A stretch of DNA of 22,527 nt from positions 347 to 22,873 of the forward strand of contig DIZW01000134.1 of assembly GCA_002428015.1 (NCBI GenBank), given 5' to 3'. Positions 9,298 to 16,491 of the stretch are shown here, piece by piece (the stretch's first letter is position 1; each line of letters starts with the position of its first letter). A program made the translations under genes and the position numbers. The stretch is from Oxalobacteraceae bacterium UBA6018 (GTDB lineage: Bacteria; Pseudomonadota; Gammaproteobacteria; Burkholderiales; Burkholderiaceae_D). The notes beneath the pieces were generated by a model. The model was not told where the DNA came from. It made no database searches and saw only the letters and a list, made by a program, of their open reading frames with translations.

Positions 9298-9303
9298 GGG
9301 GGC
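9298..9303. repeat. IS21 target-site duplication, right copy (GGGGGC)
   Basis: This is identical to 6873-6878 and lies directly next to the GGACA end of the element. Confidence 0.75.
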
Positions 9304-9437
9304 TCCAGGATTTGGGCCAGCTCGCCAGCGGCGCGCCAAGACTCGCCGAAGATCCATGCGAACAATGGCGGCGAAAGCGCGAACAGTGTCAGCGACGGCA
9401 GTGGAACCGATGGTTGTGTGCGCGCAAAGCGCCCCAC
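9298..9437 (-). pseudogene. Polysaccharide flippase (Wzx-like) remnant, proximal piece
   Basis: The minus strand of 9437-9306 encodes a stretch with SPPLFAWIFGESWRAAG followed by ELAQIL. The pattern P-L-F-x-x-I/V-F-G-x-x-W-x-x-A-G is characteristic of lipopolysaccharide/exopolysaccharide flippases, and the expected continuation is found across the insertion sequence at 6876-6820. Only about 44 codons are recognisable here, with no start codon context, against more than 400 residues in an intact flippase. It is oriented opposite to the acetyltransferase gene that follows. I infer that a polysaccharide export gene was once here and decayed or was deleted. Confidence 0.5.
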
Positions 9438-9492
9438 GGCGGATGCAGCACACTCAGGCAGTGCCCCTGCTAACTGAACTTTGGAACTGGCA

Positions 9493-10335
9493 ATGGAGAT
9501 AACGCGAGAATCAATACGCCGCGATTTGCGTAACTTAGGCGTGGTGGAAGGAGATGTTGTCCTCGTTCGCGCTGGGTTAAAGGCGGTGGGAGTGGTTGAC
9601 CAAGCCAATTTTTTGGACGCGCTCCTGGATGCGGTTGAACCGCGCGGGACGGTCGCCAGTTTGGCATTTACCAGAGGCGGCTTGGCGTGGCAGGCGTCGA
9701 AAATCTCACCCTATACGCTGGACTCGGTGTCCTACGCGGGCGCGCTGCCGAATATGATGATCGCGCATCCGCACTCACACCGCAGCCTGCATCCTCAGTG
9801 TTCAATTGTTGCCATAGGAAAGCATGCACAGCAACTGACGGACGGGCACGGACCGCATTCCCGCGCCTACGAACCGGTCAGGAAGCTGATAGCGCTTAAA
9901 GCAAAGATGCTGCTTGTCGGATGTGTCAGTTCGAGTCCAGGCTTTACGACAGTTCACCTCGCAGAGGCGGACCTGGGACTTCACCGGCGCCGGATTGCGC
10001 CTTGGCTGGCCATCAGCCGTTATGTCGACGAGCATGGCGTGATACACACCTTTTACCGGACGGATCCCGGCCTTTGCTCCAAGCCGTTCTGGAAATTTTA
10101 CGCTGCCTACGTGAAAAGTGGACATTTGACCACCGGCTTGGTTGGCAAAGCATATTCAATTTGCGCCCCCGCGGCGGAATGCTATGCCATTGAACGCGAG
10201 ATACTTGCCAACAACAAGAGATTTGCCGTATGCGACTCGGCCGACTGCGTTGTTTGTAATGCACTGCGGTGGGATCGCATCCATCGTTGGCCCGCCTTTT
10301 TGCTCGGACGATTATTGCGCAACAGGACTCATTGA
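9493..10335 (+). CDS. AAC(3)-fold N-acetyltransferase, probably polysaccharide-related
   Basis: This 280-residue protein matches the aminoglycoside 3-N-acetyltransferase superfamily (COG2746), acetyl-CoA-dependent enzymes. Visible family elements are GVVEGDVVLVRAGLKAVG near the N-terminus, RSLHPQCSIVAIGKHA in the middle and TTVHLAEADLGL after the MLLVGC strand. The C-terminus has a Cys-rich stretch CDSADCVVCNALRW. Members of this type with the HPHSHRS-LHP motif are found in surface-polysaccharide clusters, where they are thought to acetylate amino sugars; an antibiotic-resistance role should not be assumed. The context supports this: three bases downstream begins a polysaccharide deacetylase-like gene, and a flippase remnant lies upstream. 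ATG 9493 was chosen over TTG 9481, with GGAA just before it as a weak ribosome site. GC is visibly lower than in the core genes, suggesting acquisition. Confidence 0.8.
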   Translation: MEITRESIRRDLRNLGVVEGDVVLVRAGLKAVGVVDQANFLDALLDAVEPRGTVASLAFTRGGLAWQASKISPYTLDSVSYAGALPNMMIAHPHSHRSLHPQCSIVAIGKHAQQLTDGHGPHSRAYEPVRKLIALKAKMLLVGCVSSSPGFTTVHLAEADLGLHRRRIAPWLAISRYVDEHGVIHTFYRTDPGLCSKPFWKFYAAYVKSGHLTTGLVGKAYSICAPAAECYAIEREILANNKRFAVCDSADCVVCNALRWDRIHRWPAFLLGRLLRNRTH

Positions 10336-10338
10336 ATC

Positions 10339-11733
10339 ATGGAAGCGCTCGATGCTGACAAAATCAACATCTTCGTGCCGGCCGACCATCGCGCGCCGGC
10401 TGAGTGGGTGCTGAAGTGGTTATTCACAGAGATACTGCACCTGGAGGTAATCTTGCTGGCCCACGCTGGCGAGCACATCGAGATTCGGCTCCAAGGAAAA
10501 GTGTTGTCCATCGCCTGCGATTTCTTCCGCCTGAACAAACCGTCCTGGTTGCAGCCGGGCTCGCTGGTGGTCGAGCCCCGTGAGGACTGGATGGACGTCG
10601 ATCGCACACTCGCCGCCGACCTCACTGCCAGGTCAATCCCGGTCCTGTGGGGGCGTCAGGGTTTTCTGCAGACAGTGCAAGGCAATGGACAGCTGCACCT
10701 TGATGTGATCGGTTCGATTTTTTTTATGCTGTCCAGGTATGAAGAGCTGGTCAAAGCAAGCCGCGACCAAAACGACCGGTTTCCGGCCGCTGCATCGTTA
10801 GCGGTGGAGCGCGGATTTCTGTACCGCCCTATCGTTGACGAATATATCGAGATTCTGTGGTCCGCCATGGTGAAAGTGTGGCCGCAGCTGACTCGGCCGC
10901 CCACCGCCGGGGCGATGGTGGTGACCTGCGATGTCGACGAGCCCTATGAACGATGGATCAGCAGTCCATGGCTACTGGCGCAAGGCCTTGCCGGGGCGCT
11001 GCTTCGCAGGCGCTCGGTCGGCTGCGCAAGCAGGCGATTGAAGAACGCCTGGTGCTCTCGCCGCGGCCGTTTCCAGTTCGATCCGAAATGGAATTTCGCG
11101 TGGTACATGAGCGCGCTTGAGTCACATGGTCATCGCGGTATTTTCTATTTCATCCCCACCTCTGGCAGGACGCAATTTGATTGCACATATTCGCTGACCG
11201 AGCGCAGGATGCAAGCGCTGTTGAAATCCCTGTCCGACAGGGGACACCAGATAGGCATGCACGGAAGCTACACCACGTACCGCAACGCCGCCTTGATTGA
11301 GCGCGAACGCAGGTCCTTGATCAATGCGTGCCGGAGCGCCGGCGCGGCCGCCGCCGTGAGCGGCAATCGGCAACACTATCTTCGCTGGGATGCAGGCCAG
11401 ACTGCGGACCATCTGGAGCATGCCGGATTTACCTACGATTCATCGGGTGGCTATCCCGACAACCCCGGATTCCGCTACGGTACCACCCGAACCTTCCCCA
11501 TGTGGAGCTGGATACGCCATGCGCCGCTGAAGTTGCGGCAGCATCCACTCATCTTGATGGAAGGCTCGGTTATTTCCTATTTAAAGCTGGGATATAGCGC
11601 AGAAGCTTTCGAGTTGATGCGGACCCTCAAGAGAGCCGCCCTCAAGTATGGCGATTTCACGATGTTATGGCATAACTCGCATTTATCCACACCCGAGGAT
11701 GTCGGCCTTTTCAGCGACATTCTAGCAGCTTGA
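10339..11733 (+). CDS. Polysaccharide deacetylase-like protein (NodB-type fold)
   Basis: This 464-residue protein has two parts. The N-terminal half (about 1-185) includes LDVIGSIFFMLSRYEE, typical of the conserved domain (DUF7033-like) that precedes deacetylase domains in polysaccharide clusters. The C-terminal half (about 190-464) looks like a divergent carbohydrate esterase 4 domain: VVTCDVDEPYE supplies the metal-binding Asp pair, GHQIGMHGSY a metal-binding His, and YDSSGGYPDNPGFRYGT with MLWHNSHLS the C-terminal motifs. The likely reaction is removal of acetyl groups from sugar residues, in the cytoplasm because no signal peptide is seen. It starts three bases after the acetyltransferase stop, so the two are co-transcribed and may act on the same sugar. 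GC is lower than in neighbouring core genes. The substrate is unknown. Confidence 0.8.
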   Translation: MEALDADKINIFVPADHRAPAEWVLKWLFTEILHLEVILLAHAGEHIEIRLQGKVLSIACDFFRLNKPSWLQPGSLVVEPREDWMDVDRTLAADLTARSIPVLWGRQGFLQTVQGNGQLHLDVIGSIFFMLSRYEELVKASRDQNDRFPAAASLAVERGFLYRPIVDEYIEILWSAMVKVWPQLTRPPTAGAMVVTCDVDEPYERWISSPWLLAQGLAGALLRRRSVGCASRRLKNAWCSRRGRFQFDPKWNFAWYMSALESHGHRGIFYFIPTSGRTQFDCTYSLTERRMQALLKSLSDRGHQIGMHGSYTTYRNAALIERERRSLINACRSAGAAAAVSGNRQHYLRWDAGQTADHLEHAGFTYDSSGGYPDNPGFRYGTTRTFPMWSWIRHAPLKLRQHPLILMEGSVISYLKLGYSAEAFELMRTLKRAALKYGDFTMLWHNSHLSTPEDVGLFSDILAA

Positions 11734-11770
11734 TCGCGGCGCTGGATTCACAGCAACATCGCGTGCACGC

Positions 11771-11803
11771 AAAAACGGACGCGGCCAGGCGGGCGCGTCC
11801 GTT
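11771..11803 (-). terminator. Rho-independent terminator after topB
   Basis: A perfect 10-bp stem (11774-11783 paired with 11794-11803) with a 10-base loop is followed, on the minus strand, by five T residues. It lies about 110 bases beyond the topB stop and also sits between topB and the convergent deacetylase gene, where it could limit read-through from topB. Confidence 0.75.
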
Positions 11804-11914
11804 CGCTTGCATGGTCAGGGAAGGACGCGCGAGCGATGCGCCGCAAGGCCCTGTGAAGGCAGTCGATGTATGGCTGTCTTCGACTTCGCCTGCACCGCCG
11901 TTCTTGCGCCGCCC

Positions 11915-14548
11915 TTACGCCTTCTTGACCGCCGCCTTCTTGGCCGGGGCCTTCTTGGCCGCCGCCTTCTTCGCCGGGGCTTTCTTGGCCGCGGCCTTGG
12001 CCACCTTCTTGACCGGCGCGGCCAGTTCCTCCTCGGCCTCGACCACGGCTACCTTGCCCTTGACCGGCGCCTTGGCCTTACGCTCCTCGAACTCGAAGCT
12101 GATCTTGCCGTCCTTGCCCTTGACCAGGAAGGCCTTGAACGGGCGGCGCGTGCGCTGCGATACAAAGCCCGGCAGCAAGTCGGTCTTGTTCTCGTTGAGC
12201 AGCTTCACCATCTGCTCGGGCAGGATTTCCTGCTGCAAGATGATGCGGCCGCTGCGGAAATCGCAGGTCTTGGGCTTGGCCACGCTGTGCTCGCACACAT
12301 AGGCCAGGCCCATCTCGTAGACGCCGGCGGCGCATTTCGGGCAGGGCCCGAGCGCGGTCTGGCCGGTGAAATCGACGCCTTCGCCGTCCTCGCCGCCGTC
12401 ATCGTTCTGGCCGAAGTCGAACTCGAGCTTGCAATTGTTGATGTCCTCGTCGCGCACGATGCGCAGGATGGCCGCGAACGGCCGCCCCATCTTGGAGCGG
12501 AAACCCTGCATCGGCCCGATGGTGCGCTTTTCCAGCAATTCCTCGACCTCGGCGATCTCGAACTGGCGGCTGCCGGGCGTCTTGCTCATGTTGAACTCGC
12601 ACTTGCTGCAGGCGAAGCGGCGGTAGTTCTCCTTGACCACGCCGCCGCAATTCGGGCATGGCGTCTTGAGGGTGGCGTAGTCGCCCGGAATGGTCTCGTT
12701 GTCGTATTCCTTGGCGCGCTTGACGATGATCTGGGTCATCTGGGCGATTTCGCGCATGAATTCATCGCGCGAGATCTTGCCCTTCTCCATCTGCGACAGC
12801 TTGTATTCCCATTCGCCGGTCAGTTCCGGCGCCGTCAATTCGTTCACGCCCAAGCCCCGCAGCAGGGTCATCAGCTGGGACGCCTTGGCGGTCGGGATCA
12901 GTTCGCGCCCTTCGCGGATCAGGTAACGCTCGGTCAGCAGGCCCTCGATGATGGCCGCGCGCGTCGCTGGCGTGCCCAGGCCCTTGCCGGCCATGGCGTC
13001 GCGCAGCTCGTCGTCATCGATCAGCTTGCCGGCGCCTTCCATGGCCGACAGCAAGGTCGCCTCGGTGTAGCGCGCGGGCGGCTTGGTGACCAGGCCGTTG
13101 GCGCTGACTTTTTCGGTGTGCACCTTCTCGCCCTTGGCCACCGCCACCAGCGTGCCGGCTTCGTCCTTGTCGTCGGCCGCCAGTTCCTTGCCGTACACGG
13201 CCAGCCAGCCCGGATTGGTCATGACCTTGCCTTCGGTCTTGAACTGGTGCCCGGACACTTCGGTGTAGCGGGTGGTGACCTGGAACTCGGCCGCCGGGAA
13301 GAACACGGCCATGAAGCGGCGCGTGACCAGGTCGTACAGTTTCTGTTCCGGCTCGGACAGGTTTTTCGGCGCGATCGTGGTCGGGATGATCGCGAAGTGG
13401 TCCGAGATCTTGGTGTTGTCGAAGATGCGCTTGTTCGGCTTGACCCAGCCCTTGTCGGTGATCTGCTTGGCAAACTGGTGGTAGTTATTGTTCTCCGCCA
13501 GGCTCACCAGGGTGTCCTTGACGGTGCTGATGTAGTCTTCCGGCAGGTGGCGCGAATCGGTACGCGGATAGGTCAGCACCTTGTGCTTCTCGTACAGGGC
13601 CTGGGCCAGGCCCAGCGTGTTCTTGGCCGAGAAGCCGAAGCGGCCGTTGGCCTCGCGCTGCAGGCTGGTCAGGTCGAACAGGGCCGGCGCCATCGAGGTG
13701 GTCGGCTTGGATTCCTCGGTGACGTTGCCCTGGCGGCCCTTGCAGGCCATCGCGATCGTGTCGGCGGCGGCCTTGCTCCACAGGCGCTCGGGGCGCTTCT
13801 CGGGATCGTGCTCGTCCTTCTTGAACGACTGATCCAGCCAGCGGCCTTCGTAAATACCGGCCGCGCACACGAACTCGGCGCGCACTTCCCAGAAGTCGCG
13901 CGAGACGAATTTCTTGATCTTGTCTTCGCGCTCGACGACGATCGACAGGGTCGGGGTCTGGACCCGGCCCACCGTGGTCAGGTAGAAGCCGCCCTCTTTC
14001 GAGTTGAACGCGGTCATGGCGCGGGTGCCGTTGATGCCGATCAGCCAGTCCGCTTCCGAGCGGCAGCGCGCGGCGTCGGCCAGCGGCAGCATTTCCTCGT
14101 CGCTGCGCAGGTGGGCGAAGCCGTCGCGGATCGCGCCCGGCGTCATCGACTGCAGCCACAAGCGCTTGACCGGCTGCTTGGCCTTGGCGTTCTGGGCGAT
14201 CAGGCGGAAAATCAGCTCGCCTTCGCGGCCCGCGTCGCATGCGTTGATCAGTTCGGTGACATCCTTGCGCTTGATCAGCCGGTTCAGCACCTTCAGGCGC
14301 GCCTCGGTCTTGGCGATCGGGTTCAAGGCGAAGTATGGCGGGATCATCGGCAGGTGGGCGAAGCTCCACTTGCCGCGCTTGATGTCGTGCTCTTCCGGAA
14401 CGGCGATTTCGAGCAGGTGGCCGACGGCCGAGGACAGCACGTACTCGTCGGACTCGAAGTACTCATCGTGCTTGGTGAAGCCGCCCAGCGTCTTGGCGAT
14501 ATCGTTCGCGACGGAGGGCTTCTCGGCGATGATGAGGGTTTTGGTCAT
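11915..14548 (-). CDS. topB: DNA topoisomerase III with histone-like tail
   Basis: This 877-residue type IA topoisomerase relaxes and decatenates DNA by single-strand passage. The Toprim domain opens the protein, with Glu9 in IIAEKPSVA and the acidic motif CDAGREGELIF (104-114). The active-site tyrosine is Tyr327 in LTYPRTDSRHL. GRVQTPTLSIV (194-204) is a conserved core motif. Two four-Cys zinc-ribbon-like modules follow: C631/C634/C647/C650 and C736/C739/C752/C762. Residues about 825-877 are a Lys/Ala/Pro repeat tail like histone H1-type DNA-binding tails. The start ATG has GAGAAA five bases upstream. The DAGREGE form replaces the second Asp of the common DxDREGE motif; I recall this variant from proteobacterial and Bacteroides TopB subgroups. 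It follows smg with its own 292-base upstream region and probably has its own promoter. Confidence 0.95.
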   Translation of the reverse strand: MTKTLIIAEKPSVANDIAKTLGGFTKHDEYFESDEYVLSSAVGHLLEIAVPEEHDIKRGKWSFAHLPMIPPYFALNPIAKTEARLKVLNRLIKRKDVTELINACDAGREGELIFRLIAQNAKAKQPVKRLWLQSMTPGAIRDGFAHLRSDEEMLPLADAARCRSEADWLIGINGTRAMTAFNSKEGGFYLTTVGRVQTPTLSIVVEREDKIKKFVSRDFWEVRAEFVCAAGIYEGRWLDQSFKKDEHDPEKRPERLWSKAAADTIAMACKGRQGNVTEESKPTTSMAPALFDLTSLQREANGRFGFSAKNTLGLAQALYEKHKVLTYPRTDSRHLPEDYISTVKDTLVSLAENNNYHQFAKQITDKGWVKPNKRIFDNTKISDHFAIIPTTIAPKNLSEPEQKLYDLVTRRFMAVFFPAAEFQVTTRYTEVSGHQFKTEGKVMTNPGWLAVYGKELAADDKDEAGTLVAVAKGEKVHTEKVSANGLVTKPPARYTEATLLSAMEGAGKLIDDDELRDAMAGKGLGTPATRAAIIEGLLTERYLIREGRELIPTAKASQLMTLLRGLGVNELTAPELTGEWEYKLSQMEKGKISRDEFMREIAQMTQIIVKRAKEYDNETIPGDYATLKTPCPNCGGVVKENYRRFACSKCEFNMSKTPGSRQFEIAEVEELLEKRTIGPMQGFRSKMGRPFAAILRIVRDEDINNCKLEFDFGQNDDGGEDGEGVDFTGQTALGPCPKCAAGVYEMGLAYVCEHSVAKPKTCDFRSGRIILQQEILPEQMVKLLNENKTDLLPGFVSQRTRRPFKAFLVKGKDGKISFEFEERKAKAPVKGKVAVVEAEEELAAPVKKVAKAAAKKAPAKKAAAKKAPAKKAAVKKA
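11918..12003 (-). repeat. Imperfect tandem repeat encoding the Lys/Ala tail of TopB
   Basis: The 3' end of topB is built from imperfect repeats around CTTCTTGGCCGGGGC / CTTCTTGGCCGCCGC, giving alternating KKAPAKK and KKAAAKK units. Such repeats vary in length between strains by slippage in other histone-like genes. Confidence 0.7.
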
Positions 14549-14586
14549 AGGTTTCTCGTCGTACTTAATAGTGGTTTGGCACGCGC

Positions 14587-14617
14587 ATCATACATGCTTG
14601 CCGTCAGGACGAGACAA
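14587..14617 (-). promoter_or_regulatory. Possible topB promoter
   Basis: On the minus strand TTGTCT (14617-14612) and TATGAT (14592-14587) resemble sigma-70 boxes about 40 bases ahead of the topB start. The spacer of 19 bases is long, so the call is weak. The rest of the 292-base gap between topB and smg shows no gene. Confidence 0.3.
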
Positions 14618-14785
14618 ATTTGCCATCCTGATATCAAAAATGGTGGAGCCGGAATGAGCGGCCAATGATAAGCGTGTTGCGAGCAAAACTGCAAGTGAGC
14701 GCAGGCCCGGGCGGCGCGAATCAGACAGCGGCCAGGGCGCCGGGGCCGCATCCGGCCAGCGGCGCGGATGCCGCGCTCATGGAAT

Positions 14786-14823
14786 AAAACAAAATAAGAG
14801 AAAGCGCCGGGCGCGCGCGGCGC
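14786..14823 (-). terminator. Rho-independent terminator after smg
   Basis: On the minus strand GCGCCG (14823-14818) pairs with CGGCGC (14809-14804) across an eight-base loop and is followed by the T-rich tract TTTCTCTTATTTTGTTTT. It begins 17 bases after the smg stop and would close the LysM-dprA-smg transcript, separating it from topB. Confidence 0.6.
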
Positions 14824-14840
14824 GGCAGGCGCAATGCCGC

Positions 14841-15305
14841 TTAATGCAGCAGGCGCGGGGTTTGTTCGTCGTCGGAACCGAACAGGTCGTCGAACATCAG
14901 CGCGTCAGGCTCCTTGCCCTGGCTCCACAGCAGCATCAGCACGATGATCTTGAGCTTGCCCAGGCCGACCGGCGATTCTTCCAGCGCCAGCGCGCGCTCG
15001 ACGACGATCTCGCGCTGCACGGGGCTGAGCACCTTGGCGCTCTCGAGGAACTGGATGAAGCCGACCGCGGCGCTGCCGAGCGCGTCGTACTCCTGCGCCA
15101 CGTAGAAGCGCGTGCCCGACGAGCTGATCGCCAGGTTGGGCTCGGCCACGGCCATTTCGGTCAGGTCGGTCAGCCACACGATGGCCTCGGAGATTTCGAC
15201 GTCGTCGAAACCGACCGCCGACAACTTGCGCGCCAGGGCCGCCGGCTCAGGGCAGGCGTCCGGACGGTAGTATGTCTCGTAGAGGTAGACCAGGATATCA
15301 AACAT
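14841..15305 (-). CDS. smg: Smg family protein (DUF494)
   Basis: This 154-residue protein matches the DUF494/Smg family of proteobacteria, recognisable from the N-terminus MFDILVYLYETYY and the acidic C-terminal region ending DDEQTPRLLH. The biochemical role of Smg is not known; it is named for its place next to dprA (smf) and is regularly found beside dprA. Here it lies 54 bases downstream of dprA on the same strand, so the two probably share a transcript. It has no membrane segment or signal peptide. The length is normal for the family and nothing looks damaged. A candidate terminator follows directly. Confidence 0.92.
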   Translation of the reverse strand: MFDILVYLYETYYRPDACPEPAALARKLSAVGFDDVEISEAIVWLTDLTEMAVAEPNLAISSSGTRFYVAQEYDALGSAAVGFIQFLESAKVLSPVQREIVVERALALEESPVGLGKLKIIVLMLLWSQGKEPDALMFDDLFGSDDEQTPRLLH

Positions 15306-15359
15306 GGCTCTACTCTATCAGCTAAGTTCGCACCGGCACAAGGCCCGCACGGCCACGTT

Positions 15360-16484
15360 TTAGCGATAAATACGCTGAAATAAGCCCCCTGGCAACCTTT
15401 CGACGTGGCCGGCCATCTCCAGCGCCAGCAACTGGCCGGCCAGGAAACCGGGATCGGTGTCGGTCAGGCCGGCCAGCAGGTCGCCGTGCAGCGGACCGGC
15501 CTCGAGCGCCAGCAGCAGCGGCGCCAGCTCGGCGGCCGCGTCCGGCAGGGTGGGCGCCAGCGCGCTGCGCAAGGGCGCCGCCTGCAAGGCCTCGAGCAGG
15601 TCGTCGATCGACTCGACCAGGGTGGCGCCCTCCTTGATCAGGCGATGGCAGCCCTTGGCCAGCGGGGCGTGGATTGAGCCCGGGATGGCGAACACGTCGC
15701 GGCCCTGCTCGTTGGCGACGTGGGCGGTGATCAGAGAGCCGGAGGCGGCGGCCGCCTCGACCACCAGCACGCCGCAGGCCAGGCCGCTGATGATGCGGTT
15801 GCGGCGGGGGAAGTTCGCCGCCAGCGGCCCGATGCCGAGTGAGTACTCACTGACCAGGCAGCCCTGGGCCGCGATGCGGCGCGCCAGCGCGTCGTTGCGG
15901 CGCGGGTAGATACGGTCGGCGCCGGTACCCATGACGGCCACGGTGGCGCCCGCCCCGCCCAGGGCGCCCTCGTGGGCGGCCGCGTCGATGCCCAGGGCCA
16001 GCCCGGAGACGATGGTGAAGCCGGCCTCGCTCAGGGCGGCGGCGAAGGCGCGCGCCGTGCCGGCGCCCTGCACGGTGGCGTTGCGGCTGCCGACGATGGC
16101 CAGCGCCGGGCGCGCCAGCAGGGCGGGGTCGCCCTTGACGTAGAGCAGCAGCGGCGGCGCGGCGATTTCGCGCAGCAAGGGGGGATAGGCGGGGTCGTCC
16201 AGGGCCAGCAGGCGGTTGCCCGGCTCGGACAGCCATCGCCACAGCTGGACCTGGTAGGCGGCGATGGCGGGCGCGGGCGGGGCCGCGAGCACGCGCGCCA
16301 GCGCGTCCGGCACCAACTCGGCCAGCTCGGCCTGGCTGGCCTGGAAAATGGCGCGCGGGTCGGGGAAGCGCGCCAGCAGGCGGCGCGCCCGCGCCAGCCC
16401 CACCCCGGCCGTCTGCTCCAGACGCAGCCAGGCGCACAGGACTTGGTCATCGGACTGCGCTGAGGTGGGGTCCGTGTCCTGCAC
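15360..16484 (-). CDS. dprA: DNA-processing protein DprA
   Basis: This 374-residue protein matches DprA/Smf, which loads RecA onto incoming single-stranded DNA during natural transformation. Residues about 14-70 form a helical SAM-like N-terminal domain. The Rossmann-like core (about 105-305) carries VGSRNATVQG (131-140), VSGLALGIDAAAH (159-171), PRRNRIISGLA (226-236) and EAAAASGSLITA (243-254). A winged-helix DML1-like domain ends the protein (about 318-374). The start codon is GTG at 16484 with GGAG about ten bases upstream, seven bases after the LysM gene stop, so the two are tightly linked. The gene appears intact; whether the strain is competent cannot be told from one gene. Confidence 0.95.
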   Translation of the reverse strand: MQDTDPTSAQSDDQVLCAWLRLEQTAGVGLARARRLLARFPDPRAIFQASQAELAELVPDALARVLAAPPAPAIAAYQVQLWRWLSEPGNRLLALDDPAYPPLLREIAAPPLLLYVKGDPALLARPALAIVGSRNATVQGAGTARAFAAALSEAGFTIVSGLALGIDAAAHEGALGGAGATVAVMGTGADRIYPRRNDALARRIAAQGCLVSEYSLGIGPLAANFPRRNRIISGLACGVLVVEAAAASGSLITAHVANEQGRDVFAIPGSIHAPLAKGCHRLIKEGATLVESIDDLLEALQAAPLRSALAPTLPDAAAELAPLLLALEAGPLHGDLLAGLTDTDPGFLAGQLLALEMAGHVERLPGGLFQRIYR

Positions 16485-16491
16485 GGCGAAC

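Noticed and set aside
11807..14668. Long + strand open frame (953 codons) opposite topB
   Set aside because: It mirrors topB codons and has no recognisable motifs; topB is unambiguous on the minus strand.
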